Shown in pieces: positions 7,867 to 16,176 of a stretch of 22,452 nt of DNA (position 1 is its first letter; every line of letters begins with the position of its first letter). The DNA comes from DATBLZ01 sp036555065 (GTDB lineage: Bacteria; Pseudomonadota; Gammaproteobacteria; Steroidobacterales; Rariloculaceae). A program made the translations under genes and the position numbers. The stretch lies in contig DATBLZ010000088.1 in the NCBI GenBank assembly GCA_036555065.1, positions 1-22,452 on the forward strand, given 5' to 3'. The notes under the pieces were generated by a model. That model searched no databases, was not told the origin of the DNA, and saw only the letters and a list, made by a program, of their open reading frames with translations.

Positions 7867-8921
7867 GCTCGCTCGTGAACCAGATCTCCGGCAGTTTGCT
7901 GACCGTCTGGCTGGCGGGAATCGGCGCAGGCGTGCTCGCGGCGCTGGTCGTTCGCTTTGCCGATCGTGCCGTCAAGCGCCGGCTTGGGCAGGGCGGGAAG
8001 GCGGGAACCGCGGTGGGGGCGCTCTTGGCGGGCGTTCTCGAGAGCACGAGCTGGCTCGCGGCCGGCGCGGCGGCGCTGTTCGTCTTTGGCGAGATCGCCC
8101 CGCTCCCTGCGCGTCTGGAGAGGATCGTCGAAGCCCTCGTCACGATTACCCTCTGGCTGCAGGTTGCGGTGTGGGCAAATCGCGGTATCAGCGAGTGGCT
8201 CCGGCACCAGGTGCGTGCCAAGCGCAGCGACGACGCGGCGAGCGTGGCCACGATGGCAGTGCTCGGCTTCGTCGGCCGCCTTGGCGCATGGTCGCTGGTC
8301 GGTTTGCTGATCCTCAGCAACTTGGGATTCGACATTACGGCCCTCGTCGCAAGCCTCGGCATCGGCGGGATCGCGGTGGCGCTAGCCGTTCAAAACGTCT
8401 TAGGCGATGTGTTTGCCTCGCTGTCTATCGTTTTGGACAAGCCTTTCGTCGTCGGTGATTTCATCATCGTCGATCAGGTCCTCGGTACGGTCGAGTACAT
8501 CGGCCTCAAGACCACGCGTTTGCGGAGCCTCTCGGGCGAGCAGATCATCCTGGCGAACTCGGATCTACTGAATAGCCGAATTCGGAACTACAAGCGCATG
8601 GCGGAACGGCGCGTCGTGTTCAGCTTTGGCATTGTCTACCAGACCGCGCCGGCGAAGTTGCAGCGAATACCGCAAATCGCACGGCAGTGTATCGAGGAGC
8701 TTGACGGCACGCGTTTCGACCGGGCGCATTTCCAATCCTTCGGCGACTCCGCGCTCGTGTTCGAGGTCGTGTACTTCGTGCTGAATGCCGATTACAACGC
8801 GTACATGGACATCCAGCAGGCAGTGAACCTTGGCATCGTTCGAGCTTTTGCGACCGAGGGCATCGTGTTCGCGTATCCGACGAGAACCCTCTACATGCAG
8901 CCCGCACCGGACGCGTCCTAG
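7863..8921 (+). CDS. Mechanosensitive ion channel, MscS family (second copy)
   Basis: A 352-residue inner-membrane MscS-type channel inserted between otsB and otsA. Several hydrophobic segments lead to the pore helix 'GIGGIAVALAVQNVLGD' (166-182), then 'DKPFVVGDFIIVD', 'ILANSDLLNSRIRN' and a C-terminal domain ending 'EGIVFAYPTRTLYM'. It differs clearly from the first channel of this window in the pore helix and beta domain (e.g. VGDFIIVD against PGDVISV), so the two are not a recent duplication. The start is ATG 7863, overlapping the otsB stop (ATGA); ATG 7857 is also in frame. Its TAG stop overlaps the GTG of otsA (TAGTG). The position implies co-production with trehalose enzymes, fitting a role in releasing solute when osmolarity falls (inference). 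Confidence 0.92.
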   Translation: MSSLVNQISGSLLTVWLAGIGAGVLAALVVRFADRAVKRRLGQGGKAGTAVGALLAGVLESTSWLAAGAAALFVFGEIAPLPARLERIVEALVTITLWLQVAVWANRGISEWLRHQVRAKRSDDAASVATMAVLGFVGRLGAWSLVGLLILSNLGFDITALVASLGIGGIAVALAVQNVLGDVFASLSIVLDKPFVVGDFIIVDQVLGTVEYIGLKTTRLRSLSGEQIILANSDLLNSRIRNYKRMAERRVVFSFGIVYQTAPAKLQRIPQIARQCIEELDGTRFDRAHFQSFGDSALVFEVVYFVLNADYNAYMDIQQAVNLGIVRAFATEGIVFAYPTRTLYMQPAPDAS

Positions 8922-10444
8922 TGGCCCCGCGGGCCGTGCGCCAGCGCTTGATTGTTGCGTCGAACCGGCTACCGGTGACGCTCGCCCAAGACGCGGACGG
9001 GAAATGGCGTTGCCACCCCGGCTCCGGCGGTCTCGTCAGCGCTTTGCTGCCGATCCTCCGCCACCGCGGCGGTGTGTGGATCGGCTGGCCGGGCACGGCG
9101 GACTTCGATGCCCGGGCGGGGAGTGCCTTGGCTCGTGCGGCGCGCGACATCGGCCTTCAGCTGCGGAGCGTGCCTTTGACCAAGGACGAGGTCCGCGGCT
9201 TTTACCGCGGCTTCTCGAACGAGATCGTCTGGCCGCTGTTTCACGATCTGCAGTCCCTGTGCAATTTCGATCCCACGTACTGGCGCGTGTATCTCGACGT
9301 CAATCGCAAATTCGCCCATGCGGTAGCGCGCGAGGCCAAACGCCGGGATTTCGTCTGGGTGCACGACTATCACCTGATACACCTCGGCAGCGAGCTGCGC
9401 CGGCGGCGTGCCCGGATGCGCACTGCTTTCTTTCTCCATACGCCGTTCCCTTCGCTCGACGTTTTTGCGAAGCTACCGTGGCGATTCGAGATCCTACGGG
9501 CGTTGCTCGACTACGACCTCGTCGGATTCCAGACGCTCCGGGACCGGCGCAACTTCGTGCACTGCATCAGGACGCTCGCGGATGACGTCGAGGTTCACGG
9601 CTCCGGTCGTGTGGTGACCATCGAGGACGGCGACCGCCGGGTTCGCGTCGGCAGCTTTCCGATCAGCATCGACTACAACAGGTTGGTGCGTCGTGCGGGA
9701 GCTCCGGACGTGGCCACCAAGGTCGAGGAACTGCACCGCGAGTTGCCCAATAGACAGCGGCTGCTGGGAATAGATCGCCTCGACTACACGAAAGGCATTC
9801 CGTACCGACTCTTGGCATTTCGTAATGCGCTACGACGCTACCCGAAATTGCGCGAGCGAGTCACGTTGATTCAAGTCGTCGTCCCGTCCCGCGAGCAGAT
9901 TCCTGAGTATCACGATCTCAAGGCGCGCATCGAGGGCCTCGTCGGCGAGATCAACGGCGAGTTCACGCGTCCGGGCGGGTGGGTTCCGATTCACTACGTA
10001 TACCGGCACCTCTCGGAGGCCGACCTCTTGGCCTATTACAGGGGCGCGGAAATCGCGCTCGTGACGCCGCTCAAGGACGGCATGAATCTCGTGGCCAAGG
10101 AGTACTCGGCCTGCTCGATCGAAGAAGATTGCGTCCTGATCCTATCGGAGTTCGCCGGCGCGGCGGCACAGTTACAGAACGGCGCTCTGCTCGTGAATCC
10201 CTACGATATCGAGGGTGTCGCCGACGCTATCCACATCGCCTACACCATGTCCATGAGCGAGCGGCGGGCCCGCATGCGTCGCATCCGCCGCTCGGTAAGG
10301 CAGCATGACGTCTACGAGTGGGTAGATTCGTTCATCCATGCCGGTATAGCCAAAGACCTGAGCGCTTTTCCGTTGCCCGAGGACTTCGTGCCGAGGGAAA
10401 ACGGCGCCACAGAAATGTCGTCTACGTGGCGTCGACGGCAATGA
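8921..10444 (+). CDS. otsA: Alpha,alpha-trehalose-phosphate synthase
   Basis: A 507-residue GT20 enzyme that makes trehalose-6-phosphate from NDP-glucose and glucose-6-phosphate in the cytoplasm. Visible motifs are SNRLPV (14-19), the Gly-rich loop GSGGLVSAL (from 34), 'WVHDYHL', 'FFLHTPFPS', 'DYDLVGFQT', the phosphate-binding DRLDYTKG (285-292), KDGMNLVAKE (from 385) and 'LSEFAGAA'. All key regions of OtsA are present and the length is usual (E. coli 474), with a short extra tail after residue 475. The GTG start shares a base with the stop of the preceding channel gene. It is the last gene of the operon and converges on the SLC13 gene. Confidence 0.95.
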   Translation: MAPRAVRQRLIVASNRLPVTLAQDADGKWRCHPGSGGLVSALLPILRHRGGVWIGWPGTADFDARAGSALARAARDIGLQLRSVPLTKDEVRGFYRGFSNEIVWPLFHDLQSLCNFDPTYWRVYLDVNRKFAHAVAREAKRRDFVWVHDYHLIHLGSELRRRRARMRTAFFLHTPFPSLDVFAKLPWRFEILRALLDYDLVGFQTLRDRRNFVHCIRTLADDVEVHGSGRVVTIEDGDRRVRVGSFPISIDYNRLVRRAGAPDVATKVEELHRELPNRQRLLGIDRLDYTKGIPYRLLAFRNALRRYPKLRERVTLIQVVVPSREQIPEYHDLKARIEGLVGEINGEFTRPGGWVPIHYVYRHLSEADLLAYYRGAEIALVTPLKDGMNLVAKEYSACSIEEDCVLILSEFAGAAAQLQNGALLVNPYDIEGVADAIHIAYTMSMSERRARMRRIRRSVRQHDVYEWVDSFIHAGIAKDLSAFPLPEDFVPRENGATEMSSTWRRRQ

Positions 10445-10542
10445 TCGTGGGTCCGGTTGCGAGCTCCGGGAGCGACGTCACAGTGGCCAGCAACGCAAGC
10501 CCGATCCAGCTGCGGCTCACGACGGGGCCGACGTCGCATGCG
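10445..10542. other. Convergent intergenic gap
   Basis: The 98 bases between the 3' ends of otsA and the SLC13 gene contain no credible gene and no strong hairpin with a T tract. Only a small GCTC-CGG-GAGC dyad is visible near 10465. Confidence 0.4.
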
Positions 10543-12330
10543 TCACGGCACGAACGGCCAGAAATAGGGCAAAATTGGTGTCGCGACTGCGACGATCAGA
10601 ATCTCGAGCGGCAGGCCCACGCGCCAATAGTCGCCGAATCGGTATCCGCCCGGCCCCATGACGAGCAAATTGTTCTGATGGCCTATCGGCGTGAGAAATG
10701 CGCACGAAGCGCCGATTGCGACGGCCATCAAGAACGGGTCGGCGCTGACGCCCAAGCCGGTGGCAACCGTTGCGGCGATCGGAGTCATGATGACCGCAGT
10801 TGCGGCGTTGTTCATGAGGTCTGAGACGGACATCGTAATCAGAAGCACGACGACGAGAGAGACGTAAGCGGACTGCTCCGCCGTAAACATGAGGAGCCCT
10901 CGGCTCAGGAGCTCCGTGACGCCGGTCGCCTCGAGGGACTGTCCCACGGGTAGGAGCGCTGCGAGGACGACGAGCACGGGGCCGTCGAGCGATCGGTAGA
11001 GATCACGCGCACGGACGACGCGACTGAGCAGCAACACTACGACGCCTGCAACTAGCGCGAGCGCAGGCGGCGCGAGCCCGAAGGCGATCGCAGCAAGCGC
11101 GGCGCCGAAACATGCGACCGCAATCGCACCGGCGCGGCGGTCGTGAATCACGAGCCGCCGGTCGCCGAGCGGCAATGCGTCGAAGGCGCTCACCGCGTCG
11201 GCGACATCCGCGGGGTCGCCCTGCAGCAACAGCACGTCGCCGGGCTCGAAGCGCAAGGCCTTGAGCGCGCCAAAATGCTGCGAGCCCTGGCGCGCAACAC
11301 CGAGTATATTCACGTGATAACGAGAACGGATGCGCAGCTCCTCGGGTGTCGAGCCTATCGGCGGCGACGCCGGTCGCAGCACGACTTCCGCGACGGTCGT
11401 ATCGGAAGGCTTCAATTTCTCGTCCGGCCTCGGCGGTGCGCCGAGCGAGATGCCGGCCCACCCTTGGAGGCGCGCGAGCGCCTCGGGAGCGCCTTCGACG
11501 AGCAGCGCATCGCCGCTCGCGAGCCGCGTCCAATGCGTGACGCCGAGCGTCCACCGGCCCTTGCGAACGATGCCGAGCAGAACGATGTCGCGCTCTGCGA
11601 GCTTCTTCGAGACTTCGGCGGCCGATTGATCGAGGAGCTCCGACTCCGCCGGCAAGTGCAGCTCGGCGATATATTCGTCCACGCCCTCGAACGCCCGGAC
11701 GGGCGCGCGGCTCGAGGGAATGAAGCGCCAGCCGACGGCCGCGAGAAACCCGAGACCGAGCACCGCAACTGCCGCGCCGACGGGAACGAAGTCGAACAGC
11801 GCAAACTGCGCGCCGAGCGCGCCGGATCGATAGGAAGACACAATGATGTTCGGCGGAGTTCCGATGAGTGTGGTCATGCCGCCGAGCATCGTGGCGAACG
11901 ACAGCGGCATCAATATCCGGCTCGGGCTATGACCGTGCCGCCGGGCGGTCGCGATCGCGAGCGGCATCAACATCGCGAGAGCGCCGACGTTATTTACGAA
12001 AGCGGAGAGCAAGGCGCCGATTGCGCAGAAAAGCGCCACTTGCCGAGCTATCGATGGTTGATCCGCGACGCCGATGCGCGCCAGAACGCCGACCACGCCC
12101 GTAGACTCCAACGCGCGGCTGAAAATGAGCACGGCGGCCACCGTAATGACCGCCGGGTGTCCGAAACCGAGGAATGCCGCAGCGGGTGCCACGAGCCCGC
12201 CCAGGACTGCGAGCAGGAGAACGAGCAGAGCGACGATGTCGTGCCGCCAACGCGCCCAAGCGAACAGCACGAGGGCGAGGACGAGTAAGCCGACGGCAAA
12301 AACCTCCGTTCCGAGGGTGCCGACCACCAT
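10543..12330 (-). CDS. SLC13/DASS-type anion permease with two RCK_C domains
   Basis: A 595-residue inner-membrane permease of the ion-transporter/DASS group, importing an anion such as sulfate, phosphate or a dicarboxylate. The two transporter halves carry the paired motifs 'FVNN' (111-114) with 'TLIGTPPN' (154-161), and 'MNNAATAVIMTP' with 'FLTPIGHQNN' near the C-terminus. Between them are two TrkA-C/RCK_C modules, about residues 219-290 and 315-388, each with the '(D/N)I(V/L)LLGI..' and 'GDALLVEG/GDVLLLQG' strands; these usually bind a small regulatory ligand. Length and order are standard for the family (SAC1/YfbS-like). Start: ATG 12330, with AGGA a few bases upstream. It follows the PQQ enzyme gene by 16 bases and is probably in its operon. 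The substrate is not readable. Confidence 0.9.
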   Translation of the reverse strand: MVVGTLGTEVFAVGLLVLALVLFAWARWRHDIVALLVLLLAVLGGLVAPAAAFLGFGHPAVITVAAVLIFSRALESTGVVGVLARIGVADQPSIARQVALFCAIGALLSAFVNNVGALAMLMPLAIATARRHGHSPSRILMPLSFATMLGGMTTLIGTPPNIIVSSYRSGALGAQFALFDFVPVGAAVAVLGLGFLAAVGWRFIPSSRAPVRAFEGVDEYIAELHLPAESELLDQSAAEVSKKLAERDIVLLGIVRKGRWTLGVTHWTRLASGDALLVEGAPEALARLQGWAGISLGAPPRPDEKLKPSDTTVAEVVLRPASPPIGSTPEELRIRSRYHVNILGVARQGSQHFGALKALRFEPGDVLLLQGDPADVADAVSAFDALPLGDRRLVIHDRRAGAIAVACFGAALAAIAFGLAPPALALVAGVVVLLLSRVVRARDLYRSLDGPVLVVLAALLPVGQSLEATGVTELLSRGLLMFTAEQSAYVSLVVVLLITMSVSDLMNNAATAVIMTPIAATVATGLGVSADPFLMAVAIGASCAFLTPIGHQNNLLVMGPGGYRFGDYWRVGLPLEILIVAVATPILPYFWPFVP

Positions 12331-12346
12331 GGTCCTGTTGCTACGT

Positions 12347-14203
12347 CTACCGGCCGTCGACCGTGAGCGCGAGCAGCACGTTGCCGGGCATGCCGCCGCC
12401 GTTGGGGTAGCCCGAGTTCACGTAGACGATGCCGTCGGCGATCGTCGGGCCTGCGCCGTCGAGCGAGCCGCCTTGGCCCGGCACGCCGTTGACGGTCGTG
12501 TAGGCGCGAATCGTATCGAGATCGAGCAGGATCGAGCCGTCGGCCGTCGAATAGGCGCGCAGGTGCCCGTCCATCGAGCCCGAAAACGCCACGCCCGGAA
12601 TCGCGCTGACGGCACCGGGTTGCGCGGGCGCGCAGCGCGGCCGCTCATCGCACGGTGCGGGCGGCGTGTACCAAACGCGTGCACCGTCGCGAAGATCGAG
12701 CGCGAACATGCCGCCGCCTGCGGCGCGATCGGCCTCGGTTGCCCAAGCGTTCTTGACGGGGATGCGGCGGATGTCGGAGACGGCAACGTACATGCGCTCG
12801 CCGTCCGTCGCCGAGCCCCACTGGACGCCGCCCATCGATCCGCCTTGGCCGACGCGCTGCTGCCAAACGAGCGCGCCGTCGCGATCGGGGTCGAGCGCGT
12901 GGACGACGCCGGATTTCTGGCCGGCGACGACGAGGTCTTTGCCGTCGGCAAGCGTCACGAGAATCGGCGAGGCGCCGAAGTCGAAATCGGGCGCCTCCGC
13001 GTCGGGGCAATTCGTTTTGTCCTCGAGGCGGCATGCCGCGATCCACGCGTCGCCCTCGGTCATCTGCCGCGACCAACGGATCCGTCCCGTGTCGAGATCG
13101 AACGCGACGAACGCATCGCTCAACGGCGTTGCCGGATTGCTGTAGTTGTTGCCCGTGGTTGCGTAAACGACGTTGCGCTCGGGGTCGACTGCGGGGCTCG
13201 ACCAGATCGGTGCGCCCGAAGGGCCCCAGAGCTGCGTGCCGACGGCGTTCTTCGTCGTCGGCTGCGGCGGATCGACCGTATACGTTTTCCAGACGATAGC
13301 GCCCGTCGCGGCGTTCAGTGCGACGAGACTGCCGCGGAAGCGGCAACACTCGTAAGCGGGCGCGGCGCCCGCGGCCTCTTCTCCCGAGGCGACGCCGACG
13401 TAGAGGCGGCCGGCATGATAAATCGGCGAGCTCGAAAGCCGCGCGAGCGGATAATCGTCGACTTTCGTGCGCCAAATCTCTTCGCCCGTCGCCGCATCGA
13501 CGGCATGCGCGAACGCGCGCTGGTCGCCGAAGAACACGGCTTCACGCGTGCGTCCGCCGGATTCGATCGTCGCGATCGTCGTTGCGGTCCGAACCTCGGC
13601 ACCCGCCTCGTGATACCAGTGCACGCAGCCGGTCTTTGCGTCGAGCGAATAGACGACTCCGCCGGCGCTGCCGACGAACAAGCGTCCGCCGGCAACCGTC
13701 GGCGGCGCGTACGCGCGGATGTCGCCCGGATAGGCGAAGGCCCACTTGACCTTGAGCTTCGCGACATCTTCGGCCGTGAGTCCTGCGCCCGCGGACTGAT
13801 AGCGCCCGTTGCCTAAGCCCACGCCGCCCCAGCCTTGCCAAAGCGGCGTGCCGGCCGTGAACGAATCTTGCCGCGCGCACATGGCCGCGGGGCTCGGCGT
13901 GAACGAAAGCTCGGCCGTGAGCGGCCGGCCCGCGAGATGCTCGGCGACGATGCGCCGCTGGGCCGTCGACAGCGTCACGGCCATGCTGACCATGTTGCCG
14001 CGCTCGAGCGCGGCCAGGATCGCCTCGGGCGGCAAGAGCGCGAGCGTCTCGCGATCCGGAGCACGGTCGAGGCCGGCGTCATGGCAGACCGCGCACGTGG
14101 ACTCATATATACGCTGTCCGTCCGGGGCCTGTGCTTTGACCACGCCTACCAAGGAAAGGAACAGGATGCCGAGTGCGACGGAAAGTGCTGCGGTTTTTTT
14201 CAT
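12347..14203 (-). CDS. Exported cytochrome c/PQQ dehydrogenase
   Basis: A 618-residue periplasmic quinoprotein. A signal peptide (hydrophobic to about residue 22, 'KAQA' cleavage region) precedes a small cytochrome c domain with heme motif CAVCH (C37, C40, H41) and a likely Met ligand near 71-74, then a beta-propeller with repeated 'G.V.ALD..TG...W' blades ('VVYSLDAKTGCVHW', 'AFDLDTGRIRW', 'VVHALDPDRDGALVW', 'MFALDLRDGARVWY'). The order cytochrome c then propeller matches polyvinyl-alcohol dehydrogenase (cytochrome) and relatives, which oxidise alcohols and pass electrons to heme. The real substrate is unknown. It lies 22 bases after a GRWxGDxLVVE-module gene and 16 bases before the SLC13 gene, an operon-like layout. 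A structural, non-enzymatic propeller cannot be excluded. Confidence 0.88.
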   Translation of the reverse strand: MKKTAALSVALGILFLSLVGVVKAQAPDGQRIYESTCAVCHDAGLDRAPDRETLALLPPEAILAALERGNMVSMAVTLSTAQRRIVAEHLAGRPLTAELSFTPSPAAMCARQDSFTAGTPLWQGWGGVGLGNGRYQSAGAGLTAEDVAKLKVKWAFAYPGDIRAYAPPTVAGGRLFVGSAGGVVYSLDAKTGCVHWYHEAGAEVRTATTIATIESGGRTREAVFFGDQRAFAHAVDAATGEEIWRTKVDDYPLARLSSSPIYHAGRLYVGVASGEEAAGAAPAYECCRFRGSLVALNAATGAIVWKTYTVDPPQPTTKNAVGTQLWGPSGAPIWSSPAVDPERNVVYATTGNNYSNPATPLSDAFVAFDLDTGRIRWSRQMTEGDAWIAACRLEDKTNCPDAEAPDFDFGASPILVTLADGKDLVVAGQKSGVVHALDPDRDGALVWQQRVGQGGSMGGVQWGSATDGERMYVAVSDIRRIPVKNAWATEADRAAGGGMFALDLRDGARVWYTPPAPCDERPRCAPAQPGAVSAIPGVAFSGSMDGHLRAYSTADGSILLDLDTIRAYTTVNGVPGQGGSLDGAGPTIADGIVYVNSGYPNGGGMPGNVLLALTVDGR

Positions 14204-14225
14204 GCCCCGGATTGTATGACGGCCG

Positions 14226-15356
14226 TTATTCGCCGGCGTTGATATCGATGACTGCGGACGGATCCGGAACGCCGTTTCGGATTTGCTCGTGCTCGGTCGC
14301 GCGCGCCGGCGGCGGCAATCCTTTCGCGCGCGCTTCGGCCACTTGCTTCTCGTAGACGCGCTCGCCCGAGAGGGCGTTGCGCACCGCGCCGTTGCCCTCG
14401 TGGCACGAGTACTCGAGCATTTCGTATCCGGGCCGCTTCGTGATCATGAGCCGCAGCGTGTACGGCGCCGTGTACGCAACCGGATCCACGACGGTCGCGA
14501 CGTATTCGATCATGTCCGGATCGACGCGCGTGAAGCGCTCGGTGAGTCTTAACGCCTCGCTATTCGGCGAGCCGCCGCCGTTGACGCCCAAGCTCGTTCG
14601 ATCCGTGAAACCGGCGCTTTCGACGACGAGCGTGTCGCCATCCCACCGGCCGCGCGCGCTGCCCATCCATTGGCGCATGTCGTCCTCGAGCGCGGCGCGT
14701 CCGTCGAGCGGGACGACGCGCGTGTCGTGGATCATCTCGTAGGTGATCGCGATGGCGTCGGGGCTCTGCGTGATGCGCAGCCCGTTGCCGTAGATCACGG
14801 GCAGCAGCGAGCCGAGCGCGCCGCGCGTGATGCAGCGGTCGTAAAGCGTGAAGTCCTCGAGCGAGTCGAACGGTCCCGGACCGAAGGTGCCGCGAACCCG
14901 TGTCGCCGCCAGCGCTTCTCCTGCCGGCGTGAGCTTAGGGATCTGCCCGTTCGGCGGGTCGATCACGAGCGAGGTGTAGCCGAACGTCCGCACGCCCCAT
15001 TCCCATTGCAGGAAGCTGCCGGGGCCGGCGCGCCCTTCTTCGTCGCGTGCGGCGCGCTCGCGGAACTCCGCCTCGTCGAGCGTTGCGCGCGTGCCGAAGC
15101 TTGCGGGCCGGTTGAGTGGGACGCTGCGCAGATCGTCGGTGCTCCAGACCCCTTCGAAGCTCGGCTGCCCCCACGACGTGCGCGGAACTTGCCAGTGCGG
15201 ATCGGCGACCGCGGCGGCCGTCGTCTCGGCGGGCGCCGCGCGCAGCGGCGATACGGGCGCCGAACCGGTTGGTGTTCCGTCGTTCGATTGCGCTGCGGCA
15301 ACACTTATGACGAGTGCCGCGCCGAGCAAGGCCCAATGTGCATGCGGACTGCGCAT
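14226..15356 (-). CDS. Exported protein with one GRWxGDxLVVE module
   Basis: A 376-residue exported protein of unknown function, first gene of the minus-strand operon with the PQQ dehydrogenase. A signal peptide ends near 'VAAAQS' (about residue 23). The early part has 'WQVPRTSWGQPSFEGVW'; the C-terminal two thirds is a module with 'CITRGALGS', 'QWMGSARGRWDGDTLVVE', 'RLTERFTRVDPDMIEY', 'DPVAYTAPYTLRL' and 'EMLEYSCHEGN'. The same motif series occurs twice in the protein encoded at 19770-21272, so the two are homologous. Similar proteins are, as far as I recall, common in environmental Proteobacteria and Acidobacteria without assigned role. Start: ATG 15356 with a promoter-like pair only 6 bases upstream and no clear ribosome site, possibly a leaderless message. 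Confidence 0.8.
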   Translation of the reverse strand: MRSPHAHWALLGAALVISVAAAQSNDGTPTGSAPVSPLRAAPAETTAAAVADPHWQVPRTSWGQPSFEGVWSTDDLRSVPLNRPASFGTRATLDEAEFRERAARDEEGRAGPGSFLQWEWGVRTFGYTSLVIDPPNGQIPKLTPAGEALAATRVRGTFGPGPFDSLEDFTLYDRCITRGALGSLLPVIYGNGLRITQSPDAIAITYEMIHDTRVVPLDGRAALEDDMRQWMGSARGRWDGDTLVVESAGFTDRTSLGVNGGGSPNSEALRLTERFTRVDPDMIEYVATVVDPVAYTAPYTLRLMITKRPGYEMLEYSCHEGNGAVRNALSGERVYEKQVAEARAKGLPPPARATEHEQIRNGVPDPSAVIDINAGE

Positions 15357-15427
15357 GGCCCGATTCTAAAGCGTGCGCCTCGGTATAATCAAAGTCCCGC
15401 AGATCTCATAAGAAATAAGGACGATCC
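15357..15427. promoter_or_regulatory. Overlapping divergent promoters
   Basis: The 71-base divergent gap has a perfect TATAAT on the plus strand (15384-15389) with no good -35, followed by a 38-base leader with AAGGA (15417-15421) 6 bases before ATG 15428. On the minus strand TTGATT (15387-15392), an 18-base spacer and TAGAAT (15363-15368) form a good sigma-70-like promoter, whose start point would fall on or next to the ATG at 15356. The minus -35 overlaps the plus -10, so the two promoters would compete for polymerase. Confidence 0.5.
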
Positions 15428-16147
15428 ATGCGCACGCAGAGAATAGTCACCGCGACCATCGTTTCGCTCGCGGCGTCGGCCGCGCTTGCAGCACCCGCGT
15501 TCGCGGCGCGAATCGCCGTGATCGGCACGGGCAACGTCGGCGGCGCGCTCGGGCCCGAGTTCGCAGCACAAGGACACACGATCGTCTACGGCTCGCGCGA
15601 TCCGTCGCGTCAGGAGGTCAAGGACCTCGTTGCGCGCACGGGCGCGAACGCCTCGGCGACGACTCAGCGGGAAGCCGTCGCCGGCGCCGACATCGTTCTG
15701 CTCGCCGTGCCCGGCACCGCGGCCGAGCAGGTGACGAAGGATCTCGGCGATCTTTCGGGCAAGATCATCATCGACCCGACGAATCGCGTCGACCGCAATA
15801 CGCCCGACGGCTGGGCCAATCACGGAGTGCCGGGGGGCTCGAACGCCGAGCTCATTCAAGCCGCGGCGCCGAATGCGCGCGTCGTCAAGGCGTTCAACAC
15901 GTTGAACTTCCGCCAAATGGTCGATCCCGAGACCGCCGGCGGACCCATCACGATTCCGATCGCGGGAAACGACGCCGAAGCGAAAGCCGTGGTCGCCGAG
16001 CTCATCAAGGGCATGGATCTCGAGGTCGTCGACTTCGGACCGCTGCGCTTCGCGAACACGCTCGAGGAGATGCTCGTCACCTGGGCGAACGCGCGCGGCC
16101 GCGGCGCAGCCTTCAACTATTACCTGCGCCCGCAACCGCAGAACTAG
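15428..16147 (+). CDS. Exported F420H2:NADP-oxidoreductase-like protein
   Basis: A 239-residue protein with a Rossmann fold of the NADPH-dependent F420 reductase/NADP-oxidoreductase coenzyme F420-dependent type. The nucleotide loop is 'VIGTGNVGGALG' (G33, G35, G38), followed by 'YGSRDPSR', a typical NADP-phosphate contact, 'DIVLLAVPG' and 'KAFNTLNF'. Unusually, the fold is preceded by a clear Sec signal peptide (residues 1-26, ending APAFA), so the protein should be periplasmic. Members of this family are normally cytoplasmic, and neither F420 nor NADP is expected outside. Many family members do not use F420, so the true cofactor is open. Start: ATG with a strong AAGGA 6 bases upstream. It stands between a divergent operon and a metallopeptidase gene 29 bases downstream. 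Confidence 0.82.
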   Translation: MRTQRIVTATIVSLAASAALAAPAFAARIAVIGTGNVGGALGPEFAAQGHTIVYGSRDPSRQEVKDLVARTGANASATTQREAVAGADIVLLAVPGTAAEQVTKDLGDLSGKIIIDPTNRVDRNTPDGWANHGVPGGSNAELIQAAAPNARVVKAFNTLNFRQMVDPETAGGPITIPIAGNDAEAKAVVAELIKGMDLEVVDFGPLRFANTLEEMLVTWANARGRGAAFNYYLRPQPQN

Positions 16148-16176
16148 CACCCAACGCGGGTAGCCGCCTAGCGTCC

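Noticed and set aside
11143..12288. A 381-codon open frame on the plus strand
   Set aside because: It is antisense to the SLC13 permease, which has clear family motifs; this frame is Arg/Glu/His-rich without any recognisable fold.
12074..13816. A 580-codon open frame on the plus strand
   Set aside because: It is antisense to the start of the SLC13 gene and the PQQ dehydrogenase gene, is rich in Arg/Ala low-complexity sequence and has no domain. GC-rich third positions keep the opposite strand open.
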